A stretch of 64,000 nt of DNA from Dehalococcoidia bacterium (lineage in GTDB: Bacteria > Chloroflexota > Dehalococcoidia > Lucifugimonadales > Lucifugimonadaceae), in contig JAPKCH010000006.1 in assembly GCA_026421185.1 (NCBI GenBank), forward strand, positions 1 to 64,000. Direction: 5' to 3'. The notes below the pieces were generated by a model. The model searched no databases. It had not been told where the DNA came from and saw only the letters and a list, made by a program, of their open reading frames with translations. The position numbers were made by a program, and so were the translations under genes. This document shows, piece after piece, positions 48,376 through 57,218 of the stretch (its first letter is position 1; every line of letters starts with the position of its first letter).

Positions 48376-48413
48376 TTACCCTCACCCCAGCCCTCTCCCA
48401 CTGGGAGAGGGTG
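48376..48413. repeat. short dispersed hairpin repeat (CCCTCACCCCAGCCCTCTCCCACTGGGAGAGGG)
   Basis: close copy at 51789-51828. Confidence 0.65.
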
Positions 48414-48429
48414 TAAAGCACCGCAAGAA

Positions 48430-49902
48430 CTAAACCGTTGGTAGCGGCATATCGTCGCCGGTTTCGTCTTGCCAGATGCGGATTCGAGCTGCCATCTGGC
48501 GAATTCGATCCTTGTGTTCCGGTTGGTTGAACAGGTTTGTGAGTTCAGATGGGTCGGTGTTGAGGTCGTACAGTTCACACTGATCACCGGGCGAAAGATT
48601 CAGCTTCCAGCGATCACCAGTCACAACTCCACGCCACGGAATCGCAACCATTCGATTGATTTCTGGTGAGCCTAAATTGCGGTCGCCCATACCGTTCCAC
48701 TGAATGAATACGTCGTTGTCTGAAAGATCTTCTTCGCCACGTAGAACAGGTCGAAGCGATTTGCCTTCAAGGTGATCTGGAATATCGCTGCCTGAAAGAT
48801 CAAGCAATGTTGGAACAAGATCGACTTGTCCGATAGAACCAGGGATTCGTTTTGGTTGCATATCGGTCATCCACGGGACGTACATCAGGAACGGCACGTT
48901 GGAAGCTTCTTCGTAAAGCGCGCGCTTCTCGAGCATTCCGTGATCGCCAGCCATCTCACCGTGCTCGCTAGTGAACACGACGATGGTATTGTCGGCCTGT
49001 CCGCTTTCTTCGAGAGCTTCGAAGATTTTTCCGAGTTGGTTGTCGACTAGAGTTACGTTTGCAAAGTACTTCGCACGAAGCGTGCGGAAGCCTTCTTCGG
49101 TCGTGGTGTCGTGGAAATCTCCTCCGGCTTCACCTAGAGGATTATTACCACCGCCCATGTAGTAGTCAGATCGTAACCGGTTCACGAGCGAGCCTGAATC
49201 GGGTCGAGTGCGGAAACCGGGACCTACTTCAATTTCATCTGGATCGTAGAGATCGTTTAGCGGACCTGTGTAAGGCGGGTGCGGCTCGAAGAAGTTAACG
49301 TAGAGCATCCATGGCTGATCGGCGTGCCTGCCTTCTGGATATTCAGTGATGAACTTCGATGCAGTGTGACCCAAGAACGCTGCCTGAGTCTGTTCTGCAG
49401 TTAGCTCAGTCGTCCCTGTCCATGCTTCGTAGGACATCGACATTGATGGTGGCTCAACTCCGTGATCGATGAGCCACTGGTTGTAAGGAGCTTCTTGATA
49501 TCGGTATTCCTTGCGAGTAATTCGTACTCGCTGGAAGTCTTCAACCGCCTCCCATTTGTCGAATCCGTGCTGGGCGGTCATATCATCACCCAAGTGCCAC
49601 TTGCCCATGTGTGCGTTGTAGTACTCGTCATCGATCATGTCGCCGATAGTCTTAATGTCGCGTGAAAGCGGGATATTGTTTCGCTGTAGACCAGTTCCGT
49701 ACGGGTACAAGCCCGTCATGATAGACGCACGAGCCGGTGTACAGACTGGCTGGGTTACGTAAGCGTTTTCAAATACGAAACTCTTCTCGGCGAGCTTGTC
49801 GAGATTTGGGGTTTTGATCCAATTGTTACCGTAGGCAGCCATCGAGTCTCGACGCTGCTGATCGGTAAGGATGAAAAGGATGTTGGGCTTACGTTCTTGC
49901 AT
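48430..49902 (-). CDS. sulfatase (Cys-type)
   Basis: KPNILFILTDQQRRDSMAAYGN, CTPARASIMTG FGly motif, SEHGEMAGDHGM. Confidence 0.95.
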   Translation of the reverse strand: MQERKPNILFILTDQQRRDSMAAYGNNWIKTPNLDKLAEKSFVFENAYVTQPVCTPARASIMTGLYPYGTGLQRNNIPLSRDIKTIGDMIDDEYYNAHMGKWHLGDDMTAQHGFDKWEAVEDFQRVRITRKEYRYQEAPYNQWLIDHGVEPPSMSMSYEAWTGTTELTAEQTQAAFLGHTASKFITEYPEGRHADQPWMLYVNFFEPHPPYTGPLNDLYDPDEIEVGPGFRTRPDSGSLVNRLRSDYYMGGGNNPLGEAGGDFHDTTTEEGFRTLRAKYFANVTLVDNQLGKIFEALEESGQADNTIVVFTSEHGEMAGDHGMLEKRALYEEASNVPFLMYVPWMTDMQPKRIPGSIGQVDLVPTLLDLSGSDIPDHLEGKSLRPVLRGEEDLSDNDVFIQWNGMGDRNLGSPEINRMVAIPWRGVVTGDRWKLNLSPGDQCELYDLNTDPSELTNLFNQPEHKDRIRQMAARIRIWQDETGDDMPLPTV

Positions 49903-50048
49903 TTTTTACTTCTAGGTTTCTAGGTGGTTTGCGTAAGTTGTGCGAATTCACTGAAAGTCAGAGTCTACGTGTTACCAGCCACCGGAAGGTTACGGCAATC
50001 CCGCCCGCGCGTAATCATGTGCGGGATGTGCGAGAGTAATCTCTAACT

Positions 50049-50612
50049 ATGGGACTAATTTTGCACGAACAACTTGAGACTGATAAAACTCGGCTAACAC
50101 CGCTGGCAGGTGAAATCTCTGATGCGATGATGGCGATTGAGGGCGATTCGCTGCTTTCGGAGTCACGTCTCAAATTCCCGCGTCTATTCCAAGCGCCGCC
50201 AGTGAGGCACGACGATTATCTTCAGGCAGTTTCACAACGCTTGCAGTACGAACCGGGACAGGTTGCCTGGTGGGGATGGTTGTTCTTAGAAAAAGAATCT
50301 CGAAATGTGCTCGGTACGCTTGGCGTCAGTGGGCTGCCTAGCGATACAGGTGCAGTTGGGATAGCGTTTTCGATCTACTCGGATAAAGAGAATCTGGGAT
50401 GCTACAAAAGCCGTAGTCGATTGGATTCTGGCGCAATAATGCGTGAAGTCGCTCAGGGTGACGATTCATCCGAAGAATTTTGCAGCCGTTCGAGTTGCTC
50501 AATACTCGAAGTTCGAACTGAAGGGAACGTTTGTCGACAATGTTGTTGGCGAAGTTCACTTGTACGAGGCTAAGAAGCGCGTGATCGTGCCTCCGCCTTC
50601 TGCACTGGTCTA
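50049..50612 (+). pseudogene. GNAT acetyltransferase, frameshifted
   Basis: frame 1 reads ...GIAFSIYSDKENLG, then the homologous continuation ATKAVVDWILAQ*CVKSLRVTIHPKNFAAVRVAQYSKFELKGTFVDNVVGEVHLYEAKKR is in another frame and contains a TAA. Confidence 0.7.
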
Positions 50613-50750
50613 GTCGTTTCGTTACTACCATTGCTAATTGTCATATCGATTCGTGACCTCAGACTGATATCACCATAGAATTACTTCATTGTTTATTTCG
50701 TGGGTGCCCATGGAAGTTATGCCGGTATGGATGCCGGCTTGGAGATTTAG

Positions 50751-51152
50751 TTGACCGATAAGCCAGTTGAAACCTCAGAAGTTAAGTTCGAATCGTCGGC
50801 TAAGAAGAAGCGCTATACTCGACCGTGGGGCTCATACGAAGTGCTCACCAGTGGTCCTGGATTCCAGACCAAACGCTTGACAGTGAAGTCTGAAAAACGA
50901 CTTTCCTTGCAATGGCACCGACACCGTGACGAAACGTGGGTTGTGGCCCGCGGTACAGCGGAAGTTACAGTTGGTGAAGAGCAGCACACGCTTGGACGTG
51001 GCGAGACAATGTTCGTTGCTCGCAATATTCACCACCGGATAGCGAATATTTCAGCGGTTGAGCCTTTGGAGATCATCGAGATCCAAACAGGCGATTACTT
51101 AGGCGAAGACGATATCGTTCGAGTAGAAGATGACTTCGGTCGAGCTGAGTAG
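50751..51152 (+). CDS. cupin, mannose-6-phosphate isomerase type II C-terminal-like
   Basis: RPWGSYEVLTSGPGFQTKRLTVKSEKRLSLQWHRHRDETWVVARGTAEVTVG...HRIANISAVEPLEIIEIQTGDYLGEDDIVRVEDDFGR; TTG start. Confidence 0.9.
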   Translation: MTDKPVETSEVKFESSAKKKRYTRPWGSYEVLTSGPGFQTKRLTVKSEKRLSLQWHRHRDETWVVARGTAEVTVGEEQHTLGRGETMFVARNIHHRIANISAVEPLEIIEIQTGDYLGEDDIVRVEDDFGRAE

Positions 51153-51279
51153 GCTTTGTCTCTGCATCTGTCAGGTATAGTGCCGCATCTCAGGGTTGGC
51201 GGGACAAACGCAGACTTTTATTTTCGACAGAATTTATTGACGCCCAATTGCGGATCGCCAATGAACGGGGAGAGATTCG

Positions 51280-51750
51280 ATGGGCCAGCTTCTAGTAGAC
51301 GATAAATTTCCGGATATCGAATTGTCGATTGCCGGAGGTGGCACTATGTCGCTTCCAGGCGATGTGGCTGGTAGCTGGACCTACGTATTGCTCTATCGCG
51401 GAGGCTGGTGACCGTACTGCACTCGGCAGTTAGCCGATGTAGAAGCTTCGATTACTGAACTGAACGAACTCGGTATCAAGATCATTGCCGGAAATACGGA
51501 CGGCGATTCTGATACAGATCAAACACATTCGGATCACGATCTTTCGTTCCCAATTGCGCACAGTGTGCCGGTTGAAGTCGGCGAGAAGATTGGCGCTTGG
51601 ATTGGCGAGCGACAGGGTGAGCCGATGATTCAGCCGTGCGAATTTGTACTGCGACCCGACGGTACTGTGGCTGCCTCGTTGTATGCAACCACGCAGCTAG
51701 GCCGAATGAATCCGTCCGAGGTTGTTCGATTCGTGAAGGCGCGAATTTAA
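51280..51750 (+). CDS. AhpC/TSA peroxiredoxin-like selenoprotein; in-frame UGA (Sec) at 51409-51411
   Basis: ATG at 51280 in frame with ORF 51565..51750; product MGQLLVDDKFPDIELSIAGGGTMSLPGDVAGSWTYVLLYRGGW-U-PYCTRQLADVEASITELNELGIKIIAGNTDG... Confidence 0.88.
51417..51442 (+). promoter_or_regulatory. candidate bacterial SECIS hairpin of peroxiredoxin-like selenoprotein
   Basis: CTGCA-C-TCGGC-AGTTA-GCCGA-TGTAG: two 5-bp stems with one bulge, G/U in apical loop about 18 nt after UGA. Confidence 0.65.
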
Positions 51751-51788
51751 TAGAGCGTCACCTAGACGGTTCTTGTCGGCTTAGTGAC

Positions 51789-51828
51789 TTCACCCTCACC
51801 CCAACCTTTTCCCACTGGGATAGGGGGC
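51789..51828. repeat. short dispersed hairpin repeat, second copy
   Basis: TTCACCCTCACCCCAACCTTTTCCCACTGGGATAGGGGG. Confidence 0.6.
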
Positions 51829-51841
51829 GAACTCGATGGGC

Positions 51842-52969
51842 CTACTTCAGTGCCACTGAACCGTCTTCTCGGATTGGTGGCGCTACTAGGGCAGGATCGA
51901 ATGGGTGCATCGCGGGGGCGTCTTCGTTGAAGATGACTCCAAGTCCCGGCTTCTCTGACGGCGTGTACCAGCCGCGTTCGAGCTTGATGATCTCATCGGT
52001 CATATCTCGGCGTGGCGCAATCTCTTCCTGCACCGATTCCTGAACGTCCCACGATGGCGATGAAGTGCCTATGGCAATGCATGCAGCAGTAGCGATTGGC
52101 CCTTGGAAGTTGTGCGGGCAAATCTTGATGTGATGCGCTTCAGCGATTGTTGCGATCTTCTTCACACCCGTAATTCCGCCTGCGACAGCGATGTCGGGTT
52201 TGAAGAACGCAGGCTTCGCAAGTTCTGCGTACTCACGGAACTCCCAAATGCCCATATTTCGTTCACCAACTGCGAGCGGGAGTCGCATTTTGGCTGCGAC
52301 GTCGCCCATAGCTACAACTGAATCAGGAACGATAGGATCTTCGATGAAATAGGGGCGCAGCTTGGCGACTTCTTCGCAGAATGCAATCGCTTCGTGCGGC
52401 TGCATGTTGCGGTGAATTTCGATTCCTATGTCGAAGTCCCAACCGACGGTTTCTCGAACGGCCTCGACCATTTCGACCGCCAAACCGATCATCCTGGTGT
52501 AAGTCAGCTCAGCCCAATTTTCAGGCATTGGAGTGAACTTGAGAGCGGAAAATCCCTGGTCGAGAGCTTTCTTGGCTCCAACTGCGCATTCCTCTGGAGT
52601 GTTGCCACCGATTCCTTGCGCTATACCGCGTATTTTATGACGAACTTTTCCGCCCAGAAGATCCCAAACTGGAGCCTGAAGTCGCTTGCCCTTGATGTCC
52701 CAAAGCGCCATATCTATGGCACTAATCGCTCCACCGATGCTGTTTCCTCGGAACGCCGAGTTATAGCGCCAGAGGTAGCTCCAGATGTGCTCAATATTGC
52801 CAGCGTCCATACCGATCAGCGCATCGGAGAATCCGTGAATGGTTGCCTCTGCGGCTTTCGGATATGACCAGTAGCACGACTCACCGATGCCTTCGGTACC
52901 ATCTTCCGTGGTGACTTTCACCACTAGATAACGGGACACAAAGAACGTTTCTATTTTCGAGATTTTCAT
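51842..52969 (-). CDS. mandelate racemase/muconate lactonizing enzyme family protein
   Basis: ISAIDMALWDIKGKRLQAPVWDLLGGKVR, FIEDPIVPD, AVGERNMGIWEF. Confidence 0.93.
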   Translation of the reverse strand: MKISKIETFFVSRYLVVKVTTEDGTEGIGESCYWSYPKAAEATIHGFSDALIGMDAGNIEHIWSYLWRYNSAFRGNSIGGAISAIDMALWDIKGKRLQAPVWDLLGGKVRHKIRGIAQGIGGNTPEECAVGAKKALDQGFSALKFTPMPENWAELTYTRMIGLAVEMVEAVRETVGWDFDIGIEIHRNMQPHEAIAFCEEVAKLRPYFIEDPIVPDSVVAMGDVAAKMRLPLAVGERNMGIWEFREYAELAKPAFFKPDIAVAGGITGVKKIATIAEAHHIKICPHNFQGPIATAACIAIGTSSPSWDVQESVQEEIAPRRDMTDEIIKLERGWYTPSEKPGLGVIFNEDAPAMHPFDPALVAPPIREDGSVALK

Positions 52970-53035
52970 TTGTTTTTCTTGGGTTCATACATGGCTAGCA
53001 AGGATCGTGATCGTGTTAATACAGAGCCGGGGCTC

Positions 53036-54286
53036 CTAGATATTCCAGTGGGCGTTGATGCTGGCTTCGTATTGGGCTGTTTCTTCGTTTTCGATCTCTG
53101 CGACGGTTACGGGGCGACCGAGTACCGACGATTCGAGAGCAGCGTTACAAACTGCGAGGTCTTTGCGACCGACGTAGGCATCGACTTCCGGCTTGGTTCC
53201 GTCGGCAATACATTGCCCTAGTTCGTAGTATTCGAGCGCAACTAGGAAGCGGTCAGCGTCTTCAAATGGCGTGTCGTACGAACCGAGCCGATCGCTACCG
53301 AATAGTCGTGCTGGCAGTTCGTCCAAATGGAAATTGGGAACGAGTTCGAGAACTTCATCGCCTGTGACTTTTCCTACACCATCGATGGTGAGTGTCAGCG
53401 GGTCGCCTCGACGCTGCTTGGCGGGCTCCATCGAGCCTTTGCTGCCGTAGATCATTCCGTACTGAATTGGTTCGCCATGAGCCGCCCAGAACGATGTCCA
53501 CTGACCGATCGCACCGCTCTTGAACTTGAGTGTCGAAATGACCATATCTTCAGCTGTGGCATCGATTTCGTCGGGAACTTCGTTCGCCCAGTGGTCGTAG
53601 AAGTTGGCGACGCCGATTTTTTCGCCCTTGTATCGCTTGGGTTCCCAGATTTTCGATACAGCGTAGACCTCTTCGATATCGCCGAGGTAGTACATCATCT
53701 GATCGACAGCGTGGACACCGGCATCAACAAAGATTCCACCGATGTTCTTGTAGTGTCGCCACGGCCAAATGATGATGTCGTTTCCGCCCCGAGCCGATCC
53801 TAGAAGAAAGCTGTAGGGATCGCCGATAGCTCCAGAATCGAGAAGCGCTTTGTTGAGTCGACACATTGGGTCGCGTCGTTCTTGCTCACCAACACTGAGC
53901 ACTTTGCCGCTTCGCTTCCAAGCGTCGATAACTCGATTACAGCCTCGAACTGTGAGCGAAAGCGGTTTTTCGCAAAGAACGTTGTAGCCTAGATCGAACG
54001 CCATTTCGGCGACGAGATGATGTGATCCAGAATCGGTGGTGATATCGACCGCTTGGATATCGGGTCGCATCTTCTTCATTGTTTCCATCGAGGTGAAGAT
54101 TTCGGGGCGACTGCCGAGCATTTCCTCGGCTTTGTCAGCGAGGTGAATGGCATTTTCTTCACGGGTGTCGCATACCGCAACGAGTTCAACGTTGGCCATG
54201 CCGCTTTCGTAAAGAGCGCCAAGCGCACGTAAATGTCGGCCACCCATGCCGCCAGCACCGATTATCGCAATTGGAATTTTCACCAT
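53036..54286 (-). CDS. Gfo/Idh/MocA family oxidoreductase
   Basis: IPIAIIGAGGMGGRHLRALG, YNVLCEKPLSLTVRGC, GGIFVDAGVHAVDQMMYYLGD. Confidence 0.95.
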   Translation of the reverse strand: MVKIPIAIIGAGGMGGRHLRALGALYESGMANVELVAVCDTREENAIHLADKAEEMLGSRPEIFTSMETMKKMRPDIQAVDITTDSGSHHLVAEMAFDLGYNVLCEKPLSLTVRGCNRVIDAWKRSGKVLSVGEQERRDPMCRLNKALLDSGAIGDPYSFLLGSARGGNDIIIWPWRHYKNIGGIFVDAGVHAVDQMMYYLGDIEEVYAVSKIWEPKRYKGEKIGVANFYDHWANEVPDEIDATAEDMVISTLKFKSGAIGQWTSFWAAHGEPIQYGMIYGSKGSMEPAKQRRGDPLTLTIDGVGKVTGDEVLELVPNFHLDELPARLFGSDRLGSYDTPFEDADRFLVALEYYELGQCIADGTKPEVDAYVGRKDLAVCNAALESSVLGRPVTVAEIENEETAQYEASINAHWNI

Positions 54287-54301
54287 TAGTTTGATCCCTT
54301 T

Positions 54302-55435
54302 TTATCGGTCTTGAACGCTTCCGTCGAAGCCGATTGGGGTGTCGAGTATTTTTGGATTTTCGGGTCCGGAAAGGGCTGCTTCGTTTAGTTCGATACCGAG
54401 TCCTGGTCCTTCTGGAACGATGAGGTATCCATCGACCAGTTCAAGCGGAGTTACAAGTAGATCGCTTTTAGGTGGCTCCGATTCGCCTGTGTATTCCTGA
54501 AGCGCAAAGTTTGGAATACAGGCGTCGAGCTGAACACAGGCTGCCGTGCTAACTGGAGAAAGAGGATTGTGAGGAATGACCTTCACATGCTTCGCTTCAG
54601 CCATCGCTGCGACTTTCTTCGATCCTGAGAGTCCGCCACACAGGCAGAGATCAGGCCGAATGTACGATGCTGCATTCGCTTCGAGAAGTTGTTCATATTC
54701 GAAAATAGTTGTGAATCGCTCGCCGGTTGCGATTGGAATATTGCAGGCGTCGGCAACTTCACCCATTCGGGCTGGGCTATCAGGAAGCATAGGGTCTTCG
54801 TAGAAGAACGGATTGAATTGTTCGAGTCGTCTACCAAGCCAAATGCTTTCGGCGGGAGCCATCTGTCGATGGATTTCCACACAGATATCTACGTCGCCAC
54901 CAACCGCTTCTTTCACAGCACCCACGCGGTCAACTGCTTCGTCGGCCCACTCGGTGTACGACTTGTGGAGGTAGTAGTCGGACGAGAACGGAGTGAAGCG
55001 CACGGCGGTGAAACCGTCTTTCGCCGCGGCAACGGCACTCGCTACGAGATCATCTTTAGTATCTCCGCCAACATGCATGTAGCAGCGGACTTTGTCGCGG
55101 GTCTTTCCGCCCATTAAATCGTAGATCGGCACACCAAGTCGTTTGCCTTTGATGTCCCACAGCGCTATATCGATAGCGCTCAAAGCACCTTGAACGACCG
55201 AGCCCATGAAGTGAGATGAGCGGTAGAGCCACTGGTAGTGGTGCTCGATATAGTCGGGATTTTTGCCCTTGAGATACTCCGCCATCGTATCGACCATCGT
55301 CTTGGTAGGTCGTTGCCAGCCGTGGACTCCACCTTCACCGATGCCGACAGTGCCGTCTTCGCAATAAATGCGAATCAGCAGCCAGCGATCCCACAGCATG
55401 GTTTCGACTCGTTCGATCTTGGTTGGCGCTGGCAT
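54302..55435 (-). CDS. mandelate racemase/muconate lactonizing enzyme family protein
   Basis: LSAIDIALWDIKGKRLGVPIYDLMGGKTRDKV, FYEDPMLPDSP, IATGERFTT; start trimmed to MPAPTKIERVE. Confidence 0.93.
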   Translation of the reverse strand: MPAPTKIERVETMLWDRWLLIRIYCEDGTVGIGEGGVHGWQRPTKTMVDTMAEYLKGKNPDYIEHHYQWLYRSSHFMGSVVQGALSAIDIALWDIKGKRLGVPIYDLMGGKTRDKVRCYMHVGGDTKDDLVASAVAAAKDGFTAVRFTPFSSDYYLHKSYTEWADEAVDRVGAVKEAVGGDVDICVEIHRQMAPAESIWLGRRLEQFNPFFYEDPMLPDSPARMGEVADACNIPIATGERFTTIFEYEQLLEANAASYIRPDLCLCGGLSGSKKVAAMAEAKHVKVIPHNPLSPVSTAACVQLDACIPNFALQEYTGESEPPKSDLLVTPLELVDGYLIVPEGPGLGIELNEAALSGPENPKILDTPIGFDGSVQDR

Positions 55436-55625
55436 TTTTGGGCAGGTCCGTTTCGGGATTTTTGTTTTCTTCAGGCGAGCAATAGCAGGCAAGAAACCTT
55501 TGTTAGCCGAGAAGGTAGCTCGGAATCGATGCGGATACAAGATCAATTCGGTTTGTGTTGTGCTCTTGGCGGAGTTATAACCACGGTATGAACGACTACA
55601 TTGGTGAACAAGAGAGAAGATTCAA

Positions 55626-57122
55626 TTGCTCGATCTAGTGATAAAAGGTGCGACGGTAATCGATGGTTCGGGGTCGGAAGGTCTGGTGCTGGACGTAGGC
55701 ATTGAAGGCGACAAGATCGTTGCGATAGCTCCAAGAATTGATGCTGAATCTGCCGAAACGCTCGATGCGATCGGACTGGTGCTGTCGCCGGGATTCATCG
55801 ACGTTCATTCGCACGACGATTTTCACGTTCTGATCGAACCTGAAGTTCGTCACAATATTTTGCAAGGGATTACGACTGCGATAGTTGGTAACTGCGGCTT
55901 TGGGGCTGCTGGTTCCGAGGCTGGCAAGGTTCAGATGAAGGCGATCAACGAGCCGAGTGCTGATCTTCCCGATTGGGCCGGGTATGCCGGTTATCTCGAT
56001 GAAGTCGACAAGATTTCACCGGTGTTGAACGTCGCTGCCTTGATCGGACATCACACTGCACGCCGAGAGGCTATGGGCGGTGTGGAAGATCGCCCGCCTA
56101 CGGATACCGAGCTCGCCGGGATGCTGGCTAACGTCAGCGAAGGCATGGAGGCGGGAGCTGTTGGGCTATCGACCGGACTGGTTTACGAACCCGGCCGGTA
56201 TGCAAACACTGAAGAAGTTGTTGCACTAACAAAGGTCGTTGGCAAACATGGCGGTCTCTACGTTTCTCACATGCGTGACGAGGGTGGAAGGCTTCTTGAT
56301 TCAGTCAAAGAGACGCTTCACATCGGAGAGGCTGCAGGAACTTCCGTTGAAATTTCGCATCACAAATCGGTTGGCAAAGATAACTGGGGCATGGTGACTC
56401 AGTCGCTAGAGCTGATCGAAGATGCGGTTGCACAGGGTCGTGACGTAACTGCCGATCAATATCCGTACACGGCTCGAAGCACGATGCTGTTTGCGCTCGT
56501 TCAGAACGGTACGTTCAACGACAGCGAAGGCGGGGCGATGGGCAAATCATCACCCGATGAAGTTTTGCTGTGTTCAGTACCGGGTCAAAGCGATTTCGAA
56601 GGTCGCTCGCTTCAAAGTTTTGTCGAAGAGTTCGATCTGCCGGGAGAAGAGGCAGCGAACAAGCTTCTTCGTGACTACTCCGGCGATATTTTGGTGGCTG
56701 CGTTTGGAATGGACGAAGGCGATGTTCGGATGGTCATGGCGCATTGGTCGACCATGATTGGAACCGATGGACTGGATCGTGGCTCGAAGCCTCATCCGCG
56801 AGCATGGGGCACTTATCCACGTGTGCTCGGCAAGTACGTTCGAGAAGAGGGGGTTATTTCTCTTGAGAACGCTATCTACAAGATGACTCACATGCCTGCC
56901 GCTAAGTTTGGAATCGCTGGCAGGGGATTGGTCAAAGAGGGCTACTACGCCGATCTGGTGTTGTTCGATCCTGATACCGTGATCGACGAAGCTACATATG
57001 AAAACTCCCGTGTCGGACCCACCGGGATGCCACATGTGATCGTGAACGGTAAGTTTGCGGTCAGAGACAGTAAGCACGCCGGATCAAGATCGGGTCGTGC
57101 TCTTCGTCGAGGTCAACTCTAG
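55626..57122 (+). CDS. N-acyl-D-amino-acid deacylase-like amidohydrolase
   Basis: LDLVIKGATVIDGSGSEGLVLDVGIEGDKIVAI, SPGFIDVHSHDD, NCGFGAAG, GLSTGLVYEPGRYANTEEVVAL. Confidence 0.93.
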   Translation: MLDLVIKGATVIDGSGSEGLVLDVGIEGDKIVAIAPRIDAESAETLDAIGLVLSPGFIDVHSHDDFHVLIEPEVRHNILQGITTAIVGNCGFGAAGSEAGKVQMKAINEPSADLPDWAGYAGYLDEVDKISPVLNVAALIGHHTARREAMGGVEDRPPTDTELAGMLANVSEGMEAGAVGLSTGLVYEPGRYANTEEVVALTKVVGKHGGLYVSHMRDEGGRLLDSVKETLHIGEAAGTSVEISHHKSVGKDNWGMVTQSLELIEDAVAQGRDVTADQYPYTARSTMLFALVQNGTFNDSEGGAMGKSSPDEVLLCSVPGQSDFEGRSLQSFVEEFDLPGEEAANKLLRDYSGDILVAAFGMDEGDVRMVMAHWSTMIGTDGLDRGSKPHPRAWGTYPRVLGKYVREEGVISLENAIYKMTHMPAAKFGIAGRGLVKEGYYADLVLFDPDTVIDEATYENSRVGPTGMPHVIVNGKFAVRDSKHAGSRSGRALRRGQL

Positions 57123-57218
57123 GTAAATCGTTTTAGTTTGGGAGTAGACTGCGCCCGAATAACAGCGTTCGAATAGTGTTTGAAACTATGGGACGCACAA
57201 GACCGCTAAGGAAATCAC

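Noticed and set aside
50049-50612. GNAT gene as a fourth recoded (Sec or programmed frameshift) gene
   Set aside because: The interruption combines a frame change with a TAA and no slippery heptamer or hairpin was obvious; ordinary pseudogenisation is simpler.
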